A stretch of DNA of 5,223 bases. Origin: Deltaproteobacteria bacterium. GTDB taxonomy: Bacteria > UBA10199 > 2-02-FULL-44-16. The notes under the pieces are model-generated. The model saw nothing but the letters and a program-made list of their open reading frames with translations. It was not told the DNA's origin and did not search any database. The stretch lies in NCBI GenBank assembly GCA_016203825.1, contig JACQMA010000100.1, forward strand, positions 1 to 5,223. Direction: 5' to 3'. Positions 1 through 4,613 of this stretch are shown here, one piece after another. A program made the position numbers and the translations under genes. Positions within the stretch are counted from its first letter, which is position 1. Every line of letters begins with the position of its first letter.

Positions 1-5
1 CATTT

Positions 6-11
6 AAGGAG
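6..11 (+). promoter_or_regulatory. Ribosome binding site that decides the start of the first gene
   Basis: The sequence AAGGAG directly abuts an ATG at 12 and lies 6 nt before a second in-frame ATG at 18. An ATG touching its own Shine-Dalgarno is not usable in the normal way, so translation very probably begins at 18, giving a protein starting MTKKVIIMG. This is the best Shine-Dalgarno sequence in the window. Confidence 0.8.
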
Positions 12-17
12 ATGGTC

Positions 18-1334
18 ATGACAAAAAAAGTCATCATTATGGGAGCCGCCGGACGCGACTTCCATAACTTTAACACCTTCTTCCGCAACAACGCCGAATT
101 TAATGTCGTTGCCTTCACCGCGACTCAAATCCCCAATATTCAAGGGCGCAAATATCCGGCGGCACTTTCAGGCAGTCGCTACCCCAAAGGGATTCCGATT
201 TTTCCCGAAGACGAACTCCCCGGTCTCATTCGTAATCACAGTATCGACTTGGTCGTTTTTTCCTACAGCGATGTCTCGCACGAATACGTGATGCAAAAAG
301 GTTCGCTCGTCATGGCGTGCGGTGCGAATTTTATTCTCCTCACGCCGCAGCTCACCCAGATCAAGGCCAAGGTCCCGGTCATTTCTGTGTGTGCCGTGCG
401 CACCGGTTGTGGCAAGAGTCAGACGTCACGCAAACTTGTTGGATTGCTCAAGGAACGCAAAAAGAGGGTCGTGGCCATTCGCCACCCCATGCCCTACGGT
501 GACTTGACGCTCCAAGCGGTCCAGCGCTTTGCGTCCTATGACGACTTGGATCATCATCACTGCACGATCGAAGAACGCGAAGAATTTGAACCCTACATCG
601 ATAACGGGCTCGTCGTGTACGCAGGCATTGATTACGAGGCGATCGTGCGCAAAGCCGAGCAAGAGGCCGATGTGATCGTGTGGGATGGTGGCAATAATGA
701 CACGCCCTTTATTGAACCCGATCTCGAAATCACCGTCCTCGATCCGTTGCGCGCGGGACATGAGCGGAGCTATCATCCCGGCGAAACGAATTTTCTCACG
801 GCCGACGTTCTCATCATTAATAAATACCAGGAGGCGAGTGCCGAACAGCTTTCCACGGTGTGGAACAATATTCGTCAGTGTAATCCTCGCGCCCAGGTGA
901 TTCGCGGCGACTCTGAAATCACCGTCGAAAATCCAGAGGCAATTCGCGGCAAGCGCGTGCTCGTCATCGAAGACGGTCCGACGCTCACGCACGGCGGCAT
1001 GAGTTACGGCGCGGGCATGGTTGCGGCCGACGAACATGGTGCGGCCGAAATCGTCGACCCACGACCGTATGCGGTAGGGTCGATTGAAGACGCCTACACG
1101 AAATATCCGCACCTCGGAAAATTGATCCCGGCGCTCGGTTATTATGATGCACAATTGAAAGATCTGGAAAAAACAATCAAGAAGACACCGTGCGACGTCG
1201 TGTTGATCGGCAGTCCCATCGACATCCGGCGCGTGATCCAGATCGACAAACCCGCCATGCGTGTCCGTTATGACTTGGCCGAAGTCGGCGAACCGAATCT
1301 GAACACGGTGTTGGATGAATTTTTGAAGGACTAA
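18..1334 (+). CDS. P-loop GTPase-like protein, cyclic 2,3-diphosphoglycerate synthetase family
   Basis: A 438-residue protein from the ATG at 18; the longer 440-residue reading starts at 12. Numbering below uses the longer form. Residues 5-120 look like a Rossmann-type domain with a glycine-rich start (GAAGRDFHNF, 11-20). A nucleotide-binding domain follows: a Walker A loop RTGCGKS at 130-136, a hydrophobic strand ending in Asp, VIVWDGGNND, at 221-230 that could be Walker B, and IINKYQ at 268-273 resembling a GTPase NKxD element. The C-terminus has a conserved-looking GEPNLNTVLDEFL. The whole matches the predicted GTPase family (COG2403) that is often annotated as cyclic 2,3-diphosphoglycerate synthetase after the methanogen enzyme, which makes the cyclic compound from 2,3-diphosphoglycerate and ATP. 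Bacterial members are mostly uncharacterised, so the substrate here is uncertain; ATP/GTP binding is well supported. It is predicted cytoplasmic, with no signal peptide or membrane segment. Its promoter and any upstream partner lie outside the window. Confidence 0.8.
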   Translation: MTKKVIIMGAAGRDFHNFNTFFRNNAEFNVVAFTATQIPNIQGRKYPAALSGSRYPKGIPIFPEDELPGLIRNHSIDLVVFSYSDVSHEYVMQKGSLVMACGANFILLTPQLTQIKAKVPVISVCAVRTGCGKSQTSRKLVGLLKERKKRVVAIRHPMPYGDLTLQAVQRFASYDDLDHHHCTIEEREEFEPYIDNGLVVYAGIDYEAIVRKAEQEADVIVWDGGNNDTPFIEPDLEITVLDPLRAGHERSYHPGETNFLTADVLIINKYQEASAEQLSTVWNNIRQCNPRAQVIRGDSEITVENPEAIRGKRVLVIEDGPTLTHGGMSYGAGMVAADEHGAAEIVDPRPYAVGSIEDAYTKYPHLGKLIPALGYYDAQLKDLEKTIKKTPCDVVLIGSPIDIRRVIQIDKPAMRVRYDLAEVGEPNLNTVLDEFLKD

Positions 1335-1406
1335 AGAGCATCCCACTTTGGACTAAATAGAAAAAATATAATGATCACGAATAGTTACAATGCTCGCTCT
1401 CATAAT

Positions 1407-1429
1407 ATCAATTTATCGGATAAATTGAT
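1407..1429. repeat. Perfect 10-bp inverted repeat with 3-nt centre
   Basis: The left arm ATCAATTTAT (1407-1416) and right arm ATAAATTGAT (1420-1429) are exact reverse complements around a CGG centre. The arms are AT-rich and no T-run follows, so it is a poor intrinsic terminator. It could be a dimeric repressor site or a cruciform-forming recombination site. It ends 41 nt before the candidate -35 box of the antitoxin gene. Confidence 0.7.
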
Positions 1430-1450
1430 GTTAAGTAATCAAAAAATCGG

Positions 1451-1477
1451 TTTCAGCGGTTGAAAGGCGGTTGAAAG
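1451..1477 (+). promoter_or_regulatory. Candidate operator of the toxin-antitoxin operon
   Basis: Two exact tandem copies of GCGGTTGAAAG occupy 1456-1466 and 1467-1477. The first copy also forms an inverted repeat with the preceding bases: TTTCA (1451-1455), 5-nt spacer, TGAAA (1461-1465). The second copy contains the candidate -35 hexamer TTGAAA. Antitoxins of this type usually repress their own promoter as toxin-antitoxin complexes bound to repeated or palindromic sites, so repeats overlapping the -35 box are where such an operator is expected. Binding itself is inferred. Confidence 0.45.
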
Positions 1478-1499
1478 AATGAGGCGAACATTGTAGTCT
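1471..1499 (+). promoter_or_regulatory. Candidate sigma70-type promoter for the toxin-antitoxin pair
   Basis: TTGAAA (1471-1476) matches the -35 consensus at 5 of 6 positions. After a 17-nt spacer, TAGTCT (1494-1499) fits a TANNNT -10 box. Only 6 nt (TATCGT) separate the -10 box from the antitoxin ATG at 1506, so transcription would start at or next to the A of the start codon. No Shine-Dalgarno sequence is present, consistent with a leaderless message. Confidence 0.5.
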
Positions 1500-1505
1500 T
1501 ATCGT

Positions 1506-1688
1506 ATGAAAGAACTTCACAGTGAACAATTTGTTGTCGACGCCAAAGGGAGGAAGGTAAGTGTTCTCCTCGACGTAGCCGCATACAATAAGCTTCTTGA
1601 AGACCTTCACGATCTTCAAGTCGTCGCACGCCGTCGAAATAATCCGAAACTGTCCTTGAAAGAATTCAAAACCCGCCTTAAAAAGTAG
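1506..1688 (+). CDS. Antitoxin of a RelE-type toxin-antitoxin module (RelB/Phd-like)
   Basis: A 60-residue protein. Residues 7-40 (QFVVDAKGRKVSVLLDVAAY, then NKLLEDLHDLQVV) follow the pattern of short Phd/YefM-like antitoxins: a beta strand, a KGRKVSVLL turn-and-strand, and a helix beginning near AAYNKLLEDL. The basic, flexible tail (RRRNNPKLSLKEFKTRLKK) is the part that in such proteins wraps around and neutralises the toxin. It is smaller than a full Phd protein (about 75-90 residues), but many family members are about this size. It would bind the downstream toxin and repress the shared promoter. The ATG start is the only plausible one; it sits 6 nt after a candidate -10 box and lacks a Shine-Dalgarno sequence. 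The stop codon is separated from the toxin ATG by a single base, implying coupled translation. Confidence 0.8.
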   Translation: MKELHSEQFVVDAKGRKVSVLLDVAAYNKLLEDLHDLQVVARRRNNPKLSLKEFKTRLKK

Positions 1689-1689
1689 C

Positions 1690-1959
1690 ATGGCCATCAT
1701 GTATCACGTCGTCCTTGATCGCGATGTTACGAAAGACTTATCCGACATTCCAAAACGAATGAGTCAAAACATTCTTCGAAAAATTGAAAATCTTGCAAAC
1801 AACCCGCGACCGCATCAATCGCAAAAACTCTCAGCAACGGAAAACGCCTACCGTCTTCGAGTGGGTGATTATCGGGTTATTTACACCATTGATGATTCCA
1901 TGAAGGTGGTTACCGTCTATCACATAAGGCATAGGAAGGATGTTTACCGGTTCTTGTAA
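1690..1959 (+). CDS. RelE/ParE-superfamily toxin, probable mRNA interferase
   Basis: An 89-residue basic protein with the RelE fold signature: an N-terminal strand (YHVVLDRDVTKDLSDIP, 5-21), two helices (about 23-37), then the beta-sheet core LSATENAYRLRVGDYRVIYTI (about 47-67) and the C-terminal strand VYHIRHRKDVYRFL (76-89). The arginines in YRLRVGDYRVIY and the HIRHRKDVYR segment occupy the places of the catalytic and RNA-binding residues of ribosome-dependent RelE toxins, so mRNA cleavage in the ribosomal A site is the most likely activity. Gyrase poisoning, as in ParE, cannot be excluded by sequence alone. The reading frame is intact with no missing core segment. An ATG at 1699 is an alternative start that trims three residues. 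It ends 33 nt from the convergent end of the RuBisCO-like gene. Its codon choice is more AT-rich than that of its neighbours, consistent with horizontal acquisition. Confidence 0.85.
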   Translation: MAIMYHVVLDRDVTKDLSDIPKRMSQNILRKIENLANNPRPHQSQKLSATENAYRLRVGDYRVIYTIDDSMKVVTVYHIRHRKDVYRFL

Positions 1960-1965
1960 CTACAA
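1954..1965. repeat. Short palindrome across the toxin stop codon
   Basis: TTGTA-AC-TACAA is a perfect 5-bp inverted repeat with a 2-nt centre that includes the toxin TAA stop. Its first nine bases (1954-1962) are also the exact reverse complement of TAGTTACAA at 1382-1390, upstream of the pair, so the module is bracketed by a 9-bp inverted repeat. Confidence 0.5.
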
Positions 1966-1992
1966 CCCATTCCTATTGAGTGATTCAGTTTT

Positions 1993-3372
1993 TTAACGAT
2001 TCACCATCGACAAGAATTCAACGAGGGGGACGGCCCCCGCGGGGGCCACGGCTTTTTTTGGTGGCTCGGAAACCCCATTCCCGCCAAAGGCCTCAAGCGC
2101 GACTTCGAGTTCACGGTGATCGGCGGCATAATCGGCGAGCGGAAGCCGTTGCACAATCGCTTCCCACGCCTGGCGAAGACTCGCCGCCCCCGCCGTCGGT
2201 CCCATCGGGTGATTGAAGACACCGCGACCACAAATAAAACCAAACTCATGGGACCGCAGTTTTTCAGAGACGAGCGGTAGCGTCCCGGCCCAGTCGCTTC
2301 CACCGGGCGTGGGCAACGACCGCTTGCAGTGACCAAAGGGTTCCGTACACGCATCAACCGTATCGAGGACTTCCTCCTCTTCCGTTTTCATGCGCCCCCC
2401 AAAACCGGGGACAATAATGAGATCGGCACCGGCAAGGCGTTGGAGTTTCGTGAGCACGATCGATGAAACGCCATAATACGGGAGCCGCGTCATCGGGGCG
2501 ATGCCCGCAAAGTGGGCCACGACGGGAACGCTCGCGTGTTTCGCGAGCATGCGCAGTGCTGAGAGTCCCACAGGTTCGGCATTGACCATGACCGCATTGG
2601 CACCTTCCCGCACGGCGAGGTCATGGAGCTCCCGCAGGCGATCGACTTCATCGGTGATGTTGGCAAGATAGATTTTTTTCTCACCGGTGAGATCTTCTGC
2701 TTCTTTGCGTTTGCGTCCTACCTCGCGACAACGACGGATGAGCGGTGACCACGTCGTATCGCCCAACATTTCGTCATCTTTTGCGATATCGAGACCCCCG
2801 ATCCAGCTTTCATAGGCAATCCCGGCAAACGATTTCGGATCAAGTCCAATGTTCGGTTTCACAACCCCTAAAAAAATGGGCCGATCATAGACATCGAGAA
2901 TTCCCCGCAACCCTTCAATCCCAAATCGCGGGCCCTGAAAATCGGCGAGCCACGAGGCGGGAAAATCGATATCAACGAGCTTCACGGCACTAATCGCCTT
3001 GCAAAAGAACGCCCCCTCACCGCATACGGTTGTGAGGAGATTGGGTAGCCGCGGACCGATATTGATCTGGGGATACGCAAGACGCACGAGACCGCGATAA
3101 AAATGATCGCCCTTCGCAAAGGACGTCATAAACGACGGTCGTCGCGCCTCACTCAAGATTTCGAGGTGCACGACTTTCGCCGCATGACGCGGTCGATAGT
3201 CCTCGTCGATGCCGGGTCGTTTCCACTGCGCGGTCGAAAGTTCACAGGCAAGCTCGGCCACGGCGTGCTCTGGCTTCTCGGCCGTCTCAAACCAAAAAGT
3301 GAAAAAGAGATAATCATCGTGGATCAAGTCCTCTTCGTCGGCAAAGAAACCTTTGATATCCTGCTCGTTCAT
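1993..3372 (-). CDS. RuBisCO-like protein (form IV, IV-Photo type)
   Basis: A 459-residue protein with the full RuBisCO large-subunit fold. It closely resembles, by recall, the Chlorobium tepidum RuBisCO-like protein: STAQWKR (46-52), FGIEGLR (150-156), GVVKPNIGL (169-177), GGLDIAKDDEM (192-202), KIYLANITDEVD (233-244), TKLQRLAG (308-315), CGRGVFNHPMGP (381-392). Retained catalytic equivalents (spinach numbering) are E60 (E44), K175 (K172), carbamyl-lysine K201 (K198), D203 (D200), E204 (E201) and H294 (H287). Replaced are T65 (Q49), N123 (E119), K177 (N174), R295 (F288), H327 (I320), K334 (R327), S379 (P356) and G404 (R383). It should bind Mg2+ and a carbonyl or enolisable substrate but cannot fix CO2. 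The natural reaction of the IV-Photo clade is unknown; loss of the C. tepidum protein affects sulfur oxidation and stress responses. It is the last gene after xseB-ispA, overlapping the ispA stop by 1 nt (TAATG), and has its own GAGAGG ribosome binding site. The tail beyond about residue 430 is a low-complexity Ala/Pro extension. Confidence 0.93.
   Translation of the reverse strand: MNEQDIKGFFADEEDLIHDDYLFFTFWFETAEKPEHAVAELACELSTAQWKRPGIDEDYRPRHAAKVVHLEILSEARRPSFMTSFAKGDHFYRGLVRLAYPQINIGPRLPNLLTTVCGEGAFFCKAISAVKLVDIDFPASWLADFQGPRFGIEGLRGILDVYDRPIFLGVVKPNIGLDPKSFAGIAYESWIGGLDIAKDDEMLGDTTWSPLIRRCREVGRKRKEAEDLTGEKKIYLANITDEVDRLRELHDLAVREGANAVMVNAEPVGLSALRMLAKHASVPVVAHFAGIAPMTRLPYYGVSSIVLTKLQRLAGADLIIVPGFGGRMKTEEEEVLDTVDACTEPFGHCKRSLPTPGGSDWAGTLPLVSEKLRSHEFGFICGRGVFNHPMGPTAGAASLRQAWEAIVQRLPLADYAADHRELEVALEAFGGNGVSEPPKKAVAPAGAVPLVEFLSMVNR
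2025..2059 (+). terminator. Terminator-like GC hairpin and T7 run facing the toxin transcript
   Basis: On the plus strand a 16-nt GC-only palindrome (2032-2047, arms GGCCCCCG and CGGGGGCC) is followed after 5 nt (ACGGC) by seven Ts (2053-2059). An upstream GGGGG (2025-2029) can pair with the same CCCCC, so alternative hairpins compete. It could stop readthrough from the toxin gene 70 nt upstream, but the 5-nt gap before the T-run is longer than ideal. It lies inside the 3' coding region of the RuBisCO-like gene, so codon constraint also shapes it. Confidence 0.35.
2032..2059 (-). promoter_or_regulatory. Candidate -1 frameshift signal near the end of the RuBisCO-like gene
   Basis: Read on the minus strand, codons 438-440 are CCA AAA AAA, giving the heptamer A AAA AAA (2059-2053) in the exact phase needed for -1 slippage. 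A GC-only palindrome (2047-2032) begins 5 nt later. After slippage the -1 frame would add SRGPRGGRPPR and stop, replacing the normal 19-residue end AVAPAGAVPLVEFLSMVNR. This is a sequence-level resemblance to the dnaX-type signal; function is unproven. Confidence 0.25.
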
Positions 3373-4250
3373 TATTTTCGCCTCTCGATCACAAACTGCG
3401 CGATCGCACGGAGCGGATCGGCGCGATCATCGAATACTGCGAGCGCGCTCACCGCCTGGTCCACGCAGGCACGCGCCTTTTTCTTGGCAGCACTCATACC
3501 AATGATCGCCGGATACGTTGCCTTGTTGCTGTCGATGTCACTGCCCACATCCTTGCCGATCTCGGCTTCGCTTCCTTCGATATCCAGAATGTCGTCGGCA
3601 ATCTGAAAAGCAAGCCCCAACGCTTCACCATAAACTTGTAATGCGGTCACCTGTTGAGGAGATGCTCCACAGAGCTTCGCCCCACCCACGACGGGAACGG
3701 TGATGAGCTTTCCGGTCTTCATCCGGTGGAGTTGTTCAAGTTCGCTTTCGGTAATCTTTTTTCCCGTCGCCTTGATGTCCTGCACCTGACCACCGGTCAT
3801 GCCTTTGCCTCCCGCCGCATCGGCAACGTCGCGCATGACCTCGAGAAGAATATTCGGATTTGCGTAAGACGATCGAGCAAGAATCGAAAAGGCTTCAACC
3901 ACGAGGGCATCACCGGCGAGGATCGCCATCGCATCCCCGTAAACTTTGTGATTCGTAGGTCGACCACGGCGAAGGTCGTCATTATCCATCGCGGGAAGAT
4001 CATCGTGGATCAGCGAGAACGTGTGGATCATCTCGATCGCGACCGCGAGCGACATGACATTCGCCGCAGCCCCCCCCACGGCCTCGGCACCGGCAATCGC
4101 GAGGATCGGGCGCAGGCGCTTGCCGCCCGCTTCGAGACTATAGCGCATGGCTTCGATCAATAATGGAGGAGTCGTTTCGGAAACAATTGCCGATCGGAGG
4201 GCTGCTTCAACCATCGCCCCCCGCTCGTTAAAATACGTCGCGAGATTCAT
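3372..4250 (-). CDS. ispA: Polyprenyl synthetase, probable farnesyl diphosphate synthase
   Basis: A 292-residue trans-prenyltransferase that condenses isopentenyl diphosphate with allylic diphosphates, probably to C15 farnesyl diphosphate. Family marks are GGKRLRP (42-48, diphosphate-binding), the first Asp-rich motif in LIHDDLPAMDNDDLRRGRPT (80-99), MTGGQVQD (151-158), HRMKTGKLI (175-183) and the second Asp-rich motif FQIADDILD (215-223). The extended first motif with F78 five residues before its first Asp resembles bacterial short-chain enzymes such as E. coli IspA (Tyr there); geranylgeranyl diphosphate as product cannot be ruled out. I chose the ATG at 4250 because it overlaps the xseB stop as ATGA and gives the normal family length and N-terminus. 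The longer 328-residue reading adds 36 residues that are just xseB sequence out of frame. There is no strong ribosome binding site, so expression probably depends on coupling to xseB. It is followed directly by the RuBisCO-like gene. Confidence 0.95.
   Translation of the reverse strand: MNLATYFNERGAMVEAALRSAIVSETTPPLLIEAMRYSLEAGGKRLRPILAIAGAEAVGGAAANVMSLAVAIEMIHTFSLIHDDLPAMDNDDLRRGRPTNHKVYGDAMAILAGDALVVEAFSILARSSYANPNILLEVMRDVADAAGGKGMTGGQVQDIKATGKKITESELEQLHRMKTGKLITVPVVGGAKLCGASPQQVTALQVYGEALGLAFQIADDILDIEGSEAEIGKDVGSDIDSNKATYPAIIGMSAAKKKARACVDQAVSALAVFDDRADPLRAIAQFVIERRK
3381..3386 (-). promoter_or_regulatory. Ribosome binding site of the RuBisCO-like gene
   Basis: GAGAGG on the minus strand lies 8 nt before the ATG at 3372-3370, inside the last codons of ispA. 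Together with the TAATG stop/start overlap it supports this start and reinitiation-coupled translation. Confidence 0.65.
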
Positions 4251-4507
4251 GATGAAGGTTGATCTTTGGGTTCGAACGGAACCGCGGTAAGTCCACCGGA
4301 AGCGGTCCTCACGAGTTGTTCCACTTTTCCCTTTGCCGCGGTGAGCGACTTTTCGCACTCGCGGGCAATGCCGATTCCGCGCTCAAACGCCGCGAGCGAT
4401 TCATCGAGTGTCAACTCTCCACCCTCGAGACTGCGCACGACCAGTTCAAGTTCCTTCACGGACTCTTCGAATGATCGGGTGACTTCGGTCGTTTTTTTGG
4501 TTCCCAT
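4247..4507 (-). CDS. xseB: Exodeoxyribonuclease VII small subunit
   Basis: An 86-residue acidic helical protein. The core FEESVKELELVVRSLEGGELTLDESLAAFERG (13-44), followed by ECEKSLTAAKGKVEQLV (50-66), is the standard XseB two-helix pattern. Several small subunits pack on one XseA chain to form exonuclease VII, which degrades single-stranded DNA from both ends without a metal requirement and acts in repair in the cytoplasm. The last 20 residues (RTASGGLTAVPFEPKDQPSS) are an unconserved tail. It is the first gene of a minus-strand operon and overlaps the ispA start by 4 nt (ATGA). No Shine-Dalgarno sequence is visible before the ATG; instead a possible -10 box ends 9 nt upstream. Its usual partner xseA is not directly upstream: a pilZ gene on the other strand separates them. 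Confidence 0.93.
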   Translation of the reverse strand: MGTKKTTEVTRSFEESVKELELVVRSLEGGELTLDESLAAFERGIGIARECEKSLTAAKGKVEQLVRTASGGLTAVPFEPKDQPSS

Positions 4508-4516
4508 GAGAGCGAA

Positions 4517-4546
4517 TGTCTAGTCTCCCGACATGATCAAAGTCAA
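4517..4546 (-). promoter_or_regulatory. Candidate promoter of the xseB-ispA-RuBisCO-like operon
   Basis: On the minus strand TTGACT (4546-4541) matches the -35 consensus at 5 of 6 positions and is followed after 18 nt by TAGACA (4522-4517), a weak -10 box. The start codon is 9 nt further on, so the leader would be at most a few bases. The -35 box is convincing, the -10 box less so. It lies back to back with the pilZ promoter in a 106-nt divergent spacer. Confidence 0.4.
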
Positions 4547-4577
4547 CCCTTCATGAACCATCCCCTTACAAAAAACA

Positions 4578-4606
4578 TTGCGCACCTTCGCCATTCTTCC
4601 TATAGA
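4578..4606 (+). promoter_or_regulatory. Candidate promoter of the pilZ gene
   Basis: TATAGA (4601-4606) resembles a -10 box (4 of 6) and TTGCGC (4578-4583) a weak -35 box (3 of 6), with an ideal 17-nt spacer. The ATG at 4614 begins 7 nt after the -10 box, so transcription would start at or beside the start codon. The TTG at 4578, usable as a longer start, would itself be the -35 element. Confidence 0.4.
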
Positions 4607-4613
4607 CGCCCCA

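Larger units (their letters stand above)
1335..1505. other. AT-rich intergenic spacer upstream of the toxin-antitoxin pair
   Basis: This 171-nt non-coding stretch is clearly more AT-rich than the gene to its left. It holds an 8-bp direct repeat GGACTAAA (1328-1335 and 1350-1357, 22 nt apart), a perfect inverted repeat (1407-1429), an 11-bp tandem repeat (1456-1477) and a candidate promoter (1471-1499). I see no Rho-independent terminator for the upstream GTPase-like gene: no GC-rich stem followed by a T-run is present. Confidence 0.7.

Noticed and set aside
426..1346. 306-residue open frame on the minus strand
   Set aside because: It is fully antisense to the GTPase-like gene, has no recognisable domain, is rich in His/Arg/Val runs typical of reverse-frame shadows, and has no ribosome binding site that I can see.
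1328..1357. GGACTAAA direct repeat at the end of the GTPase-like gene as a target-site duplication
   Set aside because: The copies are only 22 nt apart with no element between them; more likely a chance or slippage repeat.
1382..1436. Possible integron attC site (GTTAAGT at 1430-1436 fits GTTRRRY)
   Set aside because: No matching RYYYAAC core at a suitable distance, and no attC-like paired boxes after the toxin gene. Toxin-antitoxin cassettes do occur in integrons, but the site structure is not there.
1993..3372. Genuine CO2-fixing RuBisCO (form III or II/III)
   Set aside because: K177, R295, H327, K334 and S379 equivalents are all replaced, which is incompatible with carboxylase activity.
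3103..3606. 167-residue plus-strand open frame across the ispA/RuBisCO-like junction
   Set aside because: It is antisense to two well-supported coupled genes and shows no family pattern.
4251..4358. N-terminal extension of ispA to an ATG at 4358
   Set aside because: The extra 36 residues overlap the xseB coding region in another frame and have no family similarity; the ATG at 4250 gives the standard length and an ATGA overlap.
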